The position numbers were made by a program, and so were the translations under genes. Shown here one piece after another: positions 16,684-25,862 of a DNA stretch of 64,000 nucleotides (position 1 is its first letter; each line of letters starts with the position of its first letter). The stretch lies in contig CALGHA010000035.1 of NCBI GenBank assembly GCA_937915835.1, positions 1-64,000 on the forward strand, given 5' to 3'. A model generated the notes under the pieces. It made no database searches and was not told the DNA's origin. It saw nothing but the letters and a program-made list of their open reading frames with translations. Source of the DNA: an uncultured Fretibacterium sp. Lineage in GTDB: Bacteria > Synergistota > Synergistia > Synergistales > Aminobacteriaceae.

Positions 16684-17571
16684 TCACTCTATATTCTGCA
16701 ACTGCTCGCGTATTCTCTCAATGCAAGTCTTAGCCTCAACAACTCCCCATCGGAACGTCGCATCAGCAACTTTTGATCCCATCGTGTTTACTTCCCTGTT
16801 CATCTCCTGAATTAAGAAATCTAATTTTTTCCCCTGCGAATTTTCGGCGTTCATTACCTGTTTGAATTTCTCCGTGTGAGCGTCAAGCCTCGTAATTTCC
16901 TCTGAGACATCCCATTTGTCCGACATTAAAGCGACTTCCTGAGCAATTCTGTTCTCGTCAATCTCAAGGTTATAATGTTCCATGACGTTTTGCATTCTCA
17001 GTCTCAAGCTCTCGATTGCTTCGGATTTTGCAACTTCCCAGCGTTTTTTGAGAGTGTCAAGAATTTTTATTAAGGCGCTTAAGTCCTCATCAATTTTTTC
17101 ATGCAGCTTGGCCCCTTCGGATTTCTTCATTTCCATCAAAGAAGCAATTGCTCCGGAAATAATTTCATCCCAGATTTCAGGCTCTTCATGCGCGGCTTGT
17201 TCAGCTAAATTCGTGCTGGTGTCGAAAATTTCAGGGACAACGAGAAAACGCGTTAAATCCGACGGAGTTGACAAGTGATTTTTCTTCGATATTCGTCGAA
17301 CTTGATTGAACATGTTCATTAAACCTTCTTCGTCGAGAAGTGGAATTTTCGCGCCTGGATTCCAGTTAATTTCTGCCGTAACTCTGACTTTTCCGCGATT
17401 AATCGAGTTCCGTAAAAGCGTGATTATCCGATTTTCCAGTGATGATAACTCTCGCGGCAACCTTGCTGAGAACTCCTGAAACTTGTGATTTACTGATGTC
17501 AGCTCAAATGAAACTTTTCCCCATGAAAACTCATGAGAATTGCTTCCGAAACCTGTCATGCTTAAGAACAT
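16684..17571 (-). CDS. yicC: YicC-family endoribonuclease-like protein
   Basis: The 295-residue protein has the YicC layout: an N-terminal domain starting MTGFG with the SVNHKFQEFSARLP segment, a central helical region, and the conserved C-terminal DUF1732 part ending KLDFLIQEMNREVNTMGSK. YicC proteins are reported to be Mg/Mn-dependent RNases involved in RNA turnover. The gene overlaps plsC by one base and lies just upstream of gmk, the usual arrangement. Confidence 0.93.
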   Translation of the reverse strand: MFLSMTGFGSNSHEFSWGKVSFELTSVNHKFQEFSARLPRELSSLENRIITLLRNSINRGKVRVTAEINWNPGAKIPLLDEEGLMNMFNQVRRISKKNHLSTPSDLTRFLVVPEIFDTSTNLAEQAAHEEPEIWDEIISGAIASLMEMKKSEGAKLHEKIDEDLSALIKILDTLKKRWEVAKSEAIESLRLRMQNVMEHYNLEIDENRIAQEVALMSDKWDVSEEITRLDAHTEKFKQVMNAENSQGKKLDFLIQEMNREVNTMGSKVADATFRWGVVEAKTCIERIREQLQNIE

Positions 17572-18197
17572 TATTTACTCGCCTCAAGTTCCCTTAACGA
17601 ATTATTAAGAGCTGTCATGATTTCATTTCTTCCCTCTTTGCTCTTGTAGACTTCCTCAGAAAATTTCAATGGCTTACCAAACGTAATTTTCACTTTCGTC
17701 GGCTTAATAAACGCTGAACCTGGAGGCATCGCCTTAAACGATCCGTGAATGAAAACGGGCAAAATTGGTGCGCGAGTGTGTGAGGCTATCACTGCAACTC
17801 CGGCTTCAAGAGGCTGTAATTTTCCGTCTAAAGTTCTTCCGCCCTCAGGAAAAATTAACACGTCATTGCCGTCCTGATAAAGTTTCATGAAACCGCGTAA
17901 AGCTCCGGCGGCTGAAGCATTATCATTCCTGGAAACTGGAACCGCTCCCAAAGCCCTAATGCTCGTCCCTAAGAACCAGTTCACGAATAATTCTTCTTTT
18001 GCGAAATAACGCAGTCTTCGAGGGAAAAATGCTCCGACTATAACAGGGTCCATGTTGCTGGCGTGATTGCAGGCGACTATGTATTTCTCGTTCGGGTCTA
18101 ATTTCTCAAGCCATTTTGATGTGCATCGGTTGTAAATAATTAAGATAATCTTGAAGAAGTTTTTGACGATTGCATAAAAAATTTTGTTCTGTCTCAT
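17571..18197 (-). CDS. plsC: 1-acyl-sn-glycerol-3-phosphate acyltransferase
   Basis: This membrane-associated acyltransferase makes phosphatidic acid from lysophosphatidic acid. The 208 residues carry the HX4D motif (NHASNMDP at about residue 45), the FPEGGRT motif and the downstream PVFIHGS block. A hydrophobic or amphipathic N-terminus precedes the domain. It overlaps cmk by four bases, an arrangement (cmk-plsC) seen in many Firmicutes and relatives. Confidence 0.93.
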   Translation of the reverse strand: MRQNKIFYAIVKNFFKIILIIYNRCTSKWLEKLDPNEKYIVACNHASNMDPVIVGAFFPRRLRYFAKEELFVNWFLGTSIRALGAVPVSRNDNASAAGALRGFMKLYQDGNDVLIFPEGGRTLDGKLQPLEAGVAVIASHTRAPILPVFIHGSFKAMPPGSAFIKPTKVKITFGKPLKFSEEVYKSKEGRNEIMTALNNSLRELEASK

Positions 18198-18853
18198 TTC
18201 GTTAATGCCTCATTCACTTTGTCAACTACAAAATTTACGGCTTCCAGTTCGCTCATTTCAGAAGTGTCAAGGTAAATTGCTCCGTCCGGAACGCTCAAAG
18301 GTGCAGTATCACGGCTTGAATCATTCTTGTCACGCTGAATTATCGCCGCTAAAATCTCGTCATAATCCGCAGATTTTCCCTTTTTGATACGCTCATCATA
18401 TCTTCGTTTCGCTCGAGCTTCGGGGCTTGCTGTAAGAAAGAATTTCACCTTTGCATTCGGAAATACGACGCTCCCAACGTCCCGGCCTTCCGCGATGATT
18501 GAACCGTATTTTTCCTGCTCCTGCTGAAGTCCCAATAAGGCTTTGCGGACAATCGGCAATGCTGAATAAATCGAGGCTAACTCGTCAACTTCAGGCGTTC
18601 TGATCTCACCTGTAACGTCAAAGTCATTCACGAGAACTTCATTATCTCTAAGCTCAATCTTGATCTCACTCAGGGCTTCACGTAAATATTCTTCGTTGTC
18701 GGGTTTAATTTCGGATTTAGCGAGGATTAAGGCTATTGCTCTGTAGATTGCTCCGGTGTCGAGATATTTTATTCCGAGTTTCTTTGCGGCTTCCTTAGCA
18801 ACCGAACTTTTTCCAGCTCCGGCAGGTCCGTCAATTGTGATTACGTATGACAC
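18194..18853 (-). CDS. cmk: cytidylate kinase
   Basis: The cytosolic enzyme phosphorylates CMP and dCMP. The 219-residue protein starts with DGPAGAGKSSVAK (P-loop), then YLDTGAIYRAIAL, the EGRDVGSVVFPNA block, the lid Arg cluster (KRRYDERIKKG) and RDKNDSSRDTAPL. Length and motifs are standard. It is two bases downstream of the HDOD gene. Confidence 0.96.
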   Translation of the reverse strand: MSYVITIDGPAGAGKSSVAKEAAKKLGIKYLDTGAIYRAIALILAKSEIKPDNEEYLREALSEIKIELRDNEVLVNDFDVTGEIRTPEVDELASIYSALPIVRKALLGLQQEQEKYGSIIAEGRDVGSVVFPNAKVKFFLTASPEARAKRRYDERIKKGKSADYDEILAAIIQRDKNDSSRDTAPLSVPDGAIYLDTSEMSELEAVNFVVDKVNEALTK

Positions 18854-18855
18854 TT

Positions 18856-19746
18856 TTACAGTCCTGCCATGTCGCCCATATCGTTTGAAACGTTGCCGAC
18901 AAAATCAACCATCTCTGAGAATAATCCGTCAAAATTCGTAATTCCAAGCCTCTCAATAGGTTCCGGGAACATATAAGCCTGTAAGCCGTCAGCTCCTAAA
19001 CCAATTCCGAGCATTAAGCATATTGTGTTCGCAAGAGTTACAACGTCAAGCAAAGGCTGATACTTCAATTTGTCTTCTGGTAATTCATTCGGCTTATGAT
19101 GATATGCAACAGCAATTCTGTAACCTTCCGGCATTTCCCAGCGTTCAACGAGAATTTCGCCAATCATAGCGTGATCAAATCCCAGAACTTGACTTTCAGC
19201 TTCAGTGAACGGAATATGTTTTTCCTCGACCATCTTAACGATTATTCCGTAGCCAAATCTCACGTAATCATTCAGAATAACTTTGCCGATGTCATGAAGC
19301 AATCCTCCGACATAAGCGTCTTCCGTTCCGACTTTTCCCGTCAATTTCGCCAGATGCCTCGAAGTGTAAGCGACCATCAGAGAATGTCTCCAGAGTTCGC
19401 CCCTGTCCAACGCATAGCCGGCTAGTCCCTTGTCCATCGCTGAATAAACGGTTGCGGCGAGAATGATATTGCTGACACTCTTATAGCCTAATAATGCAAT
19501 TGCTTCGGAAATGTTCGAGATATTGCGGCTCATTCCATAAGCTGCCGAATTGGCCAGTTTCAATATTCTCAATACAAGTCCTTCATCACGTGAAAGACTT
19601 TTAGCCACGTCAGCGGCGTTACTTTCGGGATCGTTGAGCTTCTTCATTGTCTCGATGACGAACTGCGGGAATGATTTTATGTCTTTAAGTTTGCTGATTA
19701 TTCGCGTCTTGATTAATTCTCTGGATTTCTCGTCTATCTCACTCAC
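18856..19746 (-). CDS. HDOD-domain signalling protein
   Basis: The 296-residue protein is almost entirely an HDOD domain, a metal-dependent phosphohydrolase relative without the full catalytic HD set, used in bacterial signalling and cell-cycle control. Visible marks are the LPQFV-like N-terminal segment, ILKLANSAAYGMSRNISN, ALLGYKSVSNIILA, a retained HDIGK near residue 152 and AYHHKPNE. The HD and HH pairs leave open whether it still hydrolyses a nucleotide. The start is GTG. Confidence 0.88.
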   Translation of the reverse strand: MSEIDEKSRELIKTRIISKLKDIKSFPQFVIETMKKLNDPESNAADVAKSLSRDEGLVLRILKLANSAAYGMSRNISNISEAIALLGYKSVSNIILAATVYSAMDKGLAGYALDRGELWRHSLMVAYTSRHLAKLTGKVGTEDAYVGGLLHDIGKVILNDYVRFGYGIIVKMVEEKHIPFTEAESQVLGFDHAMIGEILVERWEMPEGYRIAVAYHHKPNELPEDKLKYQPLLDVVTLANTICLMLGIGLGADGLQAYMFPEPIERLGITNFDGLFSEMVDFVGNVSNDMGDMAGL

Positions 19747-19771
19747 GGACTTAGCCCCCTTTTGTGAAAAA

Positions 19772-20488
19772 TTAAACTATACCGCCATTAAATATTTTAG
19801 TGTACAGCTCTGAAAAAGACAAATTGACAAACTCACCGGAATTTAATTTCTCAAGTTTCATTTTGCCGATTTTACGCCGAATTAATTTCTGTACGTTGAA
19901 GCCCGCCTGTTTAGCCATTAATCTAATCTCACGCTTTAAGCCCTCAACGATGACAATTGAGATCCATTGATTGGCCGGGTCCTTCTTCATTACATTAATA
20001 CTTATCGGCGCGGAAATTCTCCCTTCTTGAAGCTCAAAGCCTTTTTTCCAGCGTGCTAATTGCTTCTCATTAATCGGAACGTTCAATAATGCCTCGTATT
20101 CCTTGCGAATTTCTTTAGACGGATGAAGAATACTCTGCGTAAAATTTCCGTCGTTCGTGAGAATTAATAATCCTTCGCTCTCTCTATCAAGCCTTCCAAC
20201 TGGATAAATTCGTTTTTCTTTATCCGGGATTAAGTCAATCACAACTGGATCATATTTATCACTTGCAGCACAAACGTAACCTGTCGGCTTGTTGATTACA
20301 TAATAGACGTGTTCAGAAAGCGTTAATTTCTTATGGTCAAGAGTTATTGTGTCTTTATCCGGCTCAACGTCAAAAAAAGGTGCAAGCACGATTTTCCCGT
20401 TAACCTGCACCCTGCCGCTTAGAATAATAACCTCAGATTTACGCCGTGAAGCAACTCCGCACGACGACAAAAATGCGTTCAACCTCAA
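19772..20488 (-). CDS. rluB: RluB/RsuA-type rRNA pseudouridine synthase
   Basis: The 238-residue protein has an N-terminal S4 RNA-binding domain (RLNAFLSSCGVASRR) and the RsuA/RluB catalytic domain with VGRLDRESEGLLILTNDG; the Asp in GRLD is the expected catalytic residue. It likely modifies 23S (RluB) or 16S (RsuA) rRNA; placement right after scpB favours the RluB group, as in many bacteria. The start is TTG and overlaps the scpB stop by four bases. Confidence 0.9.
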   Translation of the reverse strand: MRLNAFLSSCGVASRRKSEVIILSGRVQVNGKIVLAPFFDVEPDKDTITLDHKKLTLSEHVYYVINKPTGYVCAASDKYDPVVIDLIPDKEKRIYPVGRLDRESEGLLILTNDGNFTQSILHPSKEIRKEYEALLNVPINEKQLARWKKGFELQEGRISAPISINVMKKDPANQWISIVIVEGLKREIRLMAKQAGFNVQKLIRRKIGKMKLEKLNSGEFVNLSFSELYTKIFNGGIV

Positions 20489-21048
20489 GTTTCATCTTCC
20501 TCCCCTGTTTCATTATTTTCAGTATCATCTTCAATCTCAATTTCAATCTCATCAATTGTCGGTAAATTTTCCAGTGAACTAAGCCCGAAGACATCGAGAA
20601 ATTTTTTCGTCGTCGCGTAAATAGCAGCTCGATTTTTGCCCCTGTCTGAAATTCTGATTAATCCGAGCCACAAAAGTCTTTTTATTGGGCTTGAAGAGTC
20701 AACGCCTCGTATTGTTTCGACATTTCGACGTGAAATAGGCTGTTTATAGGCGATAACGGTTAAAGTTTCAAGTGCCTGCTTAGTGAGTGAAATTCGTTTT
20801 ATCTTGGCAGTGTTTCGAAAATTCCCGACTAAGTCAGCAAGCTCCGGTTTAGTCTCAAGCACCCAGCCTCCTGCTAATTTCCTGAGAAATATCCCGTGAG
20901 CTTCGTCTTGGAGCAAAAATTTTAAGTCGTAAAGAGCATTCCTAATTTTCCTCTTTGAAACGTTCAACGCCTCTTTAAGCTCATTTTCCGAGACTGGCGA
21001 CGAAGCAACGAACAAAAGAGCCTCAATTTTTCCTGTTAATTCTGACAT
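20485..21048 (-). CDS. scpB: segregation and condensation protein B
   Basis: ScpB joins ScpA and SMC in the bacterial condensin complex that compacts and segregates the chromosome. The 187 residues contain two winged-helix domains, with the KIEALLFVASSPVS start and the LTVIAYKQPISRRNVETIRGVDSSSPI block of the second. The acidic C-terminus is typical. I place the start at the ATG at 21048 (MSELTG), overlapping scpA by 26 bases; an earlier in-frame start at 21102 would add a non-family extension. Confidence 0.94.
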   Translation of the reverse strand: MSELTGKIEALLFVASSPVSENELKEALNVSKRKIRNALYDLKFLLQDEAHGIFLRKLAGGWVLETKPELADLVGNFRNTAKIKRISLTKQALETLTVIAYKQPISRRNVETIRGVDSSSPIKRLLWLGLIRISDRGKNRAAIYATTKKFLDVFGLSSLENLPTIDEIEIEIEDDTENNETGEEDET

Positions 21049-21784
21049 CTGCAAATAATTCTTCCTGTGAAAATTCTGCCTTACCCATCCTGCAAAGTTC
21101 AAGCAAGGCTAAGAGTGTTACGACACAATTACTTCTCGAGCGGCATAACTCGTTGAAGCTGAGTAATGGTTTTTCACGTAATAACTCCTCAAGCTCAAAA
21201 ATTCTATCATCAATTTGTTCCTGGTCTGTTTCAGCGAAACCGTCCCAGTCAGCATTTTCCATAGCTTCAGCGAGTTCAATTCTCTCTTGAAGTTCATGTT
21301 CACATTTTTCGTTCAGGGCCTTCCACATTACGGCGAGAGAATAAGCCCCATCGTTATCAATCATAATTTCATCCTCTTGATCTGGGCTGAATTGAGGGAG
21401 ATTACGAGTGAAACACTTTGAATGAGCCTCCAAAAGTCCTGTAATCTTCCTTATGGCATCTCTATACGGCTTGTAACGCTTGATTGACTTCAAGAACTCC
21501 TCTTGTTCGGGCAAATTCTCAGGTTCCAAGTCCTCATTGCCCGGAAGAAGTGAAGTAGTTTTAGCGAGCAAAAGCCCGGCACTCATGTAAAAAAAATCAG
21601 CGAGGGTCTCAGCTGGAGCCTGTTTAGTCTTGATGAGATAATCCCCGTAAATTCTTATTAGCTCCGAAATTTTTACCTCAGAGATGCGAATTTTTTTTTC
21701 CTCAACGAGTGAACATAGCAAGTCAAACGGTCCGGAATAGCCTTTAACGTCAACTTCAAGGTCAGATAAACTCGATAAACTCAT
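21023..21784 (-). CDS. scpA: segregation and condensation protein A
   Basis: The 253-residue kleisin subunit bridges the SMC heads. The N-terminal YSGPFDLLCSLVEEKKIRISEV segment and the LADFFYMSAGLLLAKT helix are the standard ScpA marks. A variable acidic middle and a C-terminal winged helix (ITFxE-like region) follow. The ATG overlaps the trpS stop by one base. The scpA-scpB-rluB order is conserved widely. Confidence 0.94.
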   Translation of the reverse strand: MSLSSLSDLEVDVKGYSGPFDLLCSLVEEKKIRISEVKISELIRIYGDYLIKTKQAPAETLADFFYMSAGLLLAKTTSLLPGNEDLEPENLPEQEEFLKSIKRYKPYRDAIRKITGLLEAHSKCFTRNLPQFSPDQEDEIMIDNDGAYSLAVMWKALNEKCEHELQERIELAEAMENADWDGFAETDQEQIDDRIFELEELLREKPLLSFNELCRSRSNCVVTLLALLELCRMGKAEFSQEELFADVRINRKN

Positions 21785-22794
21785 TAACGTTTGGGATTAA
21801 TTAACAGGCCCATAGCCGGATAAATCGTGTTCATGGTCTCACGGGCGACTTTTCCGGCACGTTCGGCACCATCAGCTAAAATTTCGTCGAGCAGGGATTT
21901 TTTGCCTTCATATTTTGCGCGTCTTTCACGAACCGGAGCCATCATCGCTTGAATATGAGCGTTCAACTTTTTCTTACAGTCTATACATCCAATTCCGGCA
22001 GTTTTACATCCTTCGCAGATTTCGGCCTTTTCCTGTTCGTCATGATTAAAGACTTTGTGCAAATCCCAAACCGGACATTTTTCGGGATCTCCGGGATCAG
22101 TTCGGCGCATTCTTGCGGGGTCAGTCTTCATTGTGCGTAATTTATTCCACATTGAGGCTTCTGGTTCGGAAATTTCGAGAGCGTTGCCGTAAGATTTGCT
22201 CATTTTACGTCCGTCAATTCCCGGAACTTTCGGAGTTGTTGTGAATAACGGTTGAGGCTCGACGAGTAAATTTTCACCGAAGAAATTATTGAAGCGCCTG
22301 ACGAGTTCACGGCTGATTTCAAGATGAGCACTCTGATCTTCTCCGACTGGAACGAGTGAAGCCCGATAAAGTAAAATATCTGCCGCCATCAAAACCGGAT
22401 AACCAAGAAAGCCGTATGTTCCTAAATCTTTGTTCGTGATATTCTCGAGCTGTTCCTTATACGTCGGATTGCGATAAAGCCAGCCCAACGGTGTAATCAT
22501 TCCCAGAGCAAGAGCTAACTCGGCATGTTGAGGAACGTGCGACTGAATGAACAACGGCGATTTTTCCGGATCTAATCCCACTGAAAGCCAGTCAAGCAAA
22601 GCCGTATAGCAATATTCTCCTGTGTTCGCACTCTCAGCATAATTCGAAGTCAAGGCGTGCCAGTCAGCAATTGCATAAAAACATTCATACTTATCATCGT
22701 TCTGTAACTTCACGAAATTGCTCAAAGCTCCGGCCATATGTCCCAAATGAAGCGGGCCGGTTGGTCTCATTGCGCTTAAAACTCGTTGTTTCAT
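21784..22794 (-). CDS. trpS: tryptophanyl-tRNA synthetase with Cys4 (Fe-S type) motif
   Basis: The class I synthetase charges tRNA-Trp. The 336 residues show the HIGH-type PLHLGHMAG at about residue 15 and the KMSKS loop (GRKMSKSYGNA) near 200. In the anticodon-binding region four Cys residues are spaced C-x22-C-x6-C-x2-C, starting at the Cys of KCPVW. This is the spacing described for the [4Fe-4S] cluster of Thermotoga maritima TrpRS; an extra Cys sits three residues before the second. Whether iron or zinc is bound cannot be seen from sequence. Confidence 0.95.
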   Translation of the reverse strand: MKQRVLSAMRPTGPLHLGHMAGALSNFVKLQNDDKYECFYAIADWHALTSNYAESANTGEYCYTALLDWLSVGLDPEKSPLFIQSHVPQHAELALALGMITPLGWLYRNPTYKEQLENITNKDLGTYGFLGYPVLMAADILLYRASLVPVGEDQSAHLEISRELVRRFNNFFGENLLVEPQPLFTTTPKVPGIDGRKMSKSYGNALEISEPEASMWNKLRTMKTDPARMRRTDPGDPEKCPVWDLHKVFNHDEQEKAEICEGCKTAGIGCIDCKKKLNAHIQAMMAPVRERRAKYEGKKSLLDEILADGAERAGKVARETMNTIYPAMGLLINPKR

Positions 22795-22806
22795 GTTAAT
22801 TTACTC

Positions 22807-23580
22807 CTATAATCTTAGTGGTGAGGGAAGTGCTTTCACGTCAATTAATTTCGTCGGAACTCCGCAGAGTGAAACTTTTTCGGCCAATTTCGACAGTGAA
22901 GCGCGTTCCATTTCACCGTGATCCATCAAGCCGATGATTAAGCCTGCTTTTGTCGCGTCGATTAACTCGTGATATTTCATGTCTGCTGTGAGATAAATAT
23001 CTGCTCCGGAATTTTTTGCGTCCCTCCAGAACTCAGAGCCTGATCCTCCGCATAATGCTACTCGTGAGACATTAAATATAACACGTTCTATTTTTGTGTC
23101 GGCGAAAATGTCCAGATATGAAAGTCCCCATGAAGATTTTACATGTTCGGCAAAATTTTTCAGTGTAAATTTCTCTGGAAGCTCACCGATTAATCCGAAC
23201 TCGCCTAATTTTTCAACGTTCGAGAGTTTCAAGAATTCAGCAAGTGTCGCATTAACTCCTTCGTCGGCTTTGTCCCAGTTTGTGTGAGCAGCTAGGATAT
23301 TCACGTTTCGTTTCAGAGCCTCGTAAATCGTCCGGCCAATTTCGCTATCAATATCAACTCTCTTAATTGGCCTGAATATCAACGGATGATGACACAACAA
23401 GACATTACAGCCATTTTCAGCCGCATTAATCACAGCTTCACTGACAGCGTCGAGACAAATTCCGACACACGAGACTTCTGCGTCATAACTTCCAGCCATT
23501 AAGCCGGGATTGTCCCATTGTTCAGCAAGCTCAAACGGCGCGAATGTGTCAATATGTGATAATAAATCTCTAACTTTCAT
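22807..23580 (-). CDS. Nif3-like dinuclear metal centre protein
   Basis: The 257-residue protein belongs to the Nif3/YbgI/YqfO family. It has PFELAEQWDNPGLMAG at the N-terminus, LLCHHPLIFRP near residue 65, the AHTNWDKADEGVN block, and TADMKYHELIDA with MDHGEMERA at the C-terminus; the His and Glu residues bind two metal ions. Proposed activities include GTP cyclohydrolase I-like and phosphohydrolase roles, but the cellular function is unsettled. It overlaps the deoxynucleoside kinase gene by four bases. Confidence 0.92.
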   Translation of the reverse strand: MKVRDLLSHIDTFAPFELAEQWDNPGLMAGSYDAEVSCVGICLDAVSEAVINAAENGCNVLLCHHPLIFRPIKRVDIDSEIGRTIYEALKRNVNILAAHTNWDKADEGVNATLAEFLKLSNVEKLGEFGLIGELPEKFTLKNFAEHVKSSWGLSYLDIFADTKIERVIFNVSRVALCGGSGSEFWRDAKNSGADIYLTADMKYHELIDATKAGLIIGLMDHGEMERASLSKLAEKVSLCGVPTKLIDVKALPSPLRL

Positions 23581-24212
23581 GCTCGTTCTGGGAAAAACTT
23601 TTTGACCTCATCGATAAAAGCGTCAACCATTGCCGGAGTGTGAATAAAATCCGGGTTCGACAAATCAAGCTCAAGATAATTAAACTCGCCCTGAAGCTCA
23701 TTCTTCATGAAGTCCAGAAACGGCATGTAAGCGTCATAAAGTGCCCGCCAATATTCAATGCCCGCGTCAATCTCATCTTGACGGCCTCGCAATTTTATCC
23801 TCCGCATAATCTCGTCAAATTCACAGCGAACGAGGATTAACAACTTCGGGGGTTTCACATAACGTAAAAGTGAATCATAAAGTGTCAAGTAACATCCGAG
23901 CTGGCTGTCTTTAAAATATTTATCCCTGTAATACATCAACGCATAAACTTTGTCGCCGAAAACGCTTCTGTCAAGAATGTATTTATTCTCCTCGCTGGCA
24001 CATAAATATTGCGCAAAACGTGTAACTAGAAAGTTTAACTGCATGGGAAAAGCCCATTTCTCTTTTTCGTGATGAAAACGGTTGAGTAAATCTAAGCTGT
24101 CTCGAAACTCTTCGGGCATGACTTTGAAGCCTAAACGTTCGGATAATAAATTAACGATTGTAGATTTTCCGCTCGCTGTCATTCCTTCAACGATGATTTG
24201 AATTTGTCCCAA
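23577..24212 (-). CDS. deoxynucleoside kinase family protein
   Basis: The 211-residue protein has the P-loop EGMTASGKST near residue 9, an EEF motif (E35 region), the DRS motif (ILDRSVFGDK), and an RGRQDE lid, all in the order of the dNK/dGK/dCK family of salvage kinases that phosphorylate deoxynucleosides. Substrate preference cannot be read safely. The start is TTG with AAGGAG about 11 bases upstream. It is the first gene of the 10.6-kb leftward operon. Confidence 0.85.
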   Translation of the reverse strand: MGQIQIIVEGMTASGKSTIVNLLSERLGFKVMPEEFRDSLDLLNRFHHEKEKWAFPMQLNFLVTRFAQYLCASEENKYILDRSVFGDKVYALMYYRDKYFKDSQLGCYLTLYDSLLRYVKPPKLLILVRCEFDEIMRRIKLRGRQDEIDAGIEYWRALYDAYMPFLDFMKNELQGEFNYLELDLSNPDFIHTPAMVDAFIDEVKKFFPERA

Positions 24213-24245
24213 TCTTAATTGCTCCTTTATGAGGGTATGAATGGG

Positions 24246-24254
24246 ATTATAGCA
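24246..24254 (-). promoter_or_regulatory. extended -10 promoter of the dNK-to-ftsH operon
   Basis: The minus strand reads TGCTATAAT, a perfect extended -10 box, about 35 bases upstream of the first gene. The -35 is weak. Confidence 0.6.
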
Positions 24255-24322
24255 GATTGCATAAAAACAGCTAAATTCTTGTGATAATATAAACTTTTAA
24301 GAAGGGAGGAAGAATATTCACG

Positions 24323-25825
24323 ATGTCAGAGATAAAACGTTTTGCGAAAGAATATTTATTCCTGAGTAATTATTATGAAGCTCCTGTGAAATATCGCGGC
24401 TTTACTTACGGAAGCAGTGAGGCAGCATATCAAGCTCAGAAATCTGGGGAATGTGAGTTATTCACGGCGTTACGGCCTCATCAATCGAAGGTTAAAGCGC
24501 GAGAATTACCGGTTCGTGAGGATTGGGACGACGTGAAAGTTAATCTTATGGAAGAAATTGTGAGAGCAAAATTCACGCAGAACTCCGAACTTGCTGAAAA
24601 ATTAATCTCAACAGGCCACGCATTATTGCTCGAAGGAAACGGCTGGCACGATACATTCTGGGGAATTGACGACAAGACCGGCGAAGGTGAAAATAATCTC
24701 GGCAAAATCTTAATGAAGATACGCGATGAATTAAGGCCTGAACCGTCAAAAACTTTCTGCGTCCTCTTCGACATTCGCAATGAACACATAATCAAGGAGC
24801 AAGGCTTGTTGTCATGGGGAATGCATGAATATAACAACTATAATTCCTTCATGGCAACTTACGAGAACGGCGATTACCCGAACTTGAAATATTTGCCCGG
24901 TGTAAGACTTGAATTTATCCCGAGAGTTTCGGGCGACTGGCTCAAAGATTCGTGTGCTTGGCTCAGAAAAAATGCAAAGAGAATTGATGTCCTGTTCATC
25001 TATCATCTTTATAAACGTTCACTGAAACATGCTCTCGTCTACAAACTTCATAATCCCAGAGGAAAAATTTATCTCAAAATGGACGGCTGGTCATCGACTA
25101 ACGGCAGACATCCTTTGAATTACCCGAAGACATATTTGCTAACGAAACTTTGTAAATGCATAAGCACTGAGTTTGAAGAGAACGTTGCAATGCTTTCACA
25201 TGATTGGCGGCGAGAAATTATCAGCGTTGCTAACCCGATAAATCCTGAAGAAGTCCAGAAGCCCCGAAAATTTTCCCAGCGTTCTAATACAATTCTCAAC
25301 GTTGGTCGTCCAGGTTCTGAGCAGAAAGCTGTAGAAATTTTGCTTGAGGCATTCGCTAAAATTGGCCGTGAAATTCCAGACTGGAGATTAAAAATTGCTG
25401 GCAGAATTGAGGAGAATGAAACTTTAGCTGAGGACTTTTACGCGAAATATCCGGACTTAATGGAACGTGTAATTTTCACAGGGGAAATTCGAGACAGACA
25501 GGAATTAATCGAGATGTATAGAGATGCTAAGATTTTTGCGTTTCCGTCAAGATGGGAGAGCTTCGGAATTGCTTTGAGTGAGGCAATGGCGCAAGGATGT
25601 TTTCCTGTGGTGAGTAAGATTTTTACGAGTGAGAAATTGACAGAAGGCTTCAAGTTTGGGCTTGGAAGTGAAGTTGATGATGTTGACGGGCTGGCTAAGA
25701 ACTTGCTTTATGCCTGTAATCATGAAGCTCATATTGAACAGTTAGCACTTAAGGGAAGAGAAGCAATTCTGAAACGCTGTGATCTCAAACAAGTTTGTAA
25801 ATTAATCGCTGAAAAGTTAAAATAA
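24323..25825 (+). CDS. NADAR-domain / GT4 glycosyltransferase fusion
   Basis: The 500-residue protein joins two domains in one frame. Residues about 1-140 are a NADAR (YbiA/DUF1768) domain, with FLSNYYEAPVKYRGFTYGSSEAAYQAQK, GNGWHDTFWG and NNLGKILMKIRDEL. Known NADAR proteins are N-glycosidases acting on riboflavin-pathway intermediates or remove ADP-ribose from guanine. Residues about 155-500 are a GT-B glycosyltransferase of GT4 type, with ILNVGRPGSEQKAVE, the donor-site EIRDRQELIEMYRDAKIFAFPSRWESFGIALSEAMAQGC block. A good AAGGGAGG lies before the ATG. The donor sugar is unknown. Next is an FkbM methyltransferase gene, so the pair may build or modify a glycan. Confidence 0.8.
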   Translation: MSEIKRFAKEYLFLSNYYEAPVKYRGFTYGSSEAAYQAQKSGECELFTALRPHQSKVKARELPVREDWDDVKVNLMEEIVRAKFTQNSELAEKLISTGHALLLEGNGWHDTFWGIDDKTGEGENNLGKILMKIRDELRPEPSKTFCVLFDIRNEHIIKEQGLLSWGMHEYNNYNSFMATYENGDYPNLKYLPGVRLEFIPRVSGDWLKDSCAWLRKNAKRIDVLFIYHLYKRSLKHALVYKLHNPRGKIYLKMDGWSSTNGRHPLNYPKTYLLTKLCKCISTEFEENVAMLSHDWRREIISVANPINPEEVQKPRKFSQRSNTILNVGRPGSEQKAVEILLEAFAKIGREIPDWRLKIAGRIEENETLAEDFYAKYPDLMERVIFTGEIRDRQELIEMYRDAKIFAFPSRWESFGIALSEAMAQGCFPVVSKIFTSEKLTEGFKFGLGSEVDDVDGLAKNLLYACNHEAHIEQLALKGREAILKRCDLKQVCKLIAEKLK

Positions 25826-25862
25826 TCGTGCAGAAAATTTTCCGCAGAAAGGACTTGACAAT

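Noticed and set aside
22795..22806. T-box leader before trpS
   Set aside because: trpS lies inside an operon with only 12 bases upstream, leaving no room for a T-box.
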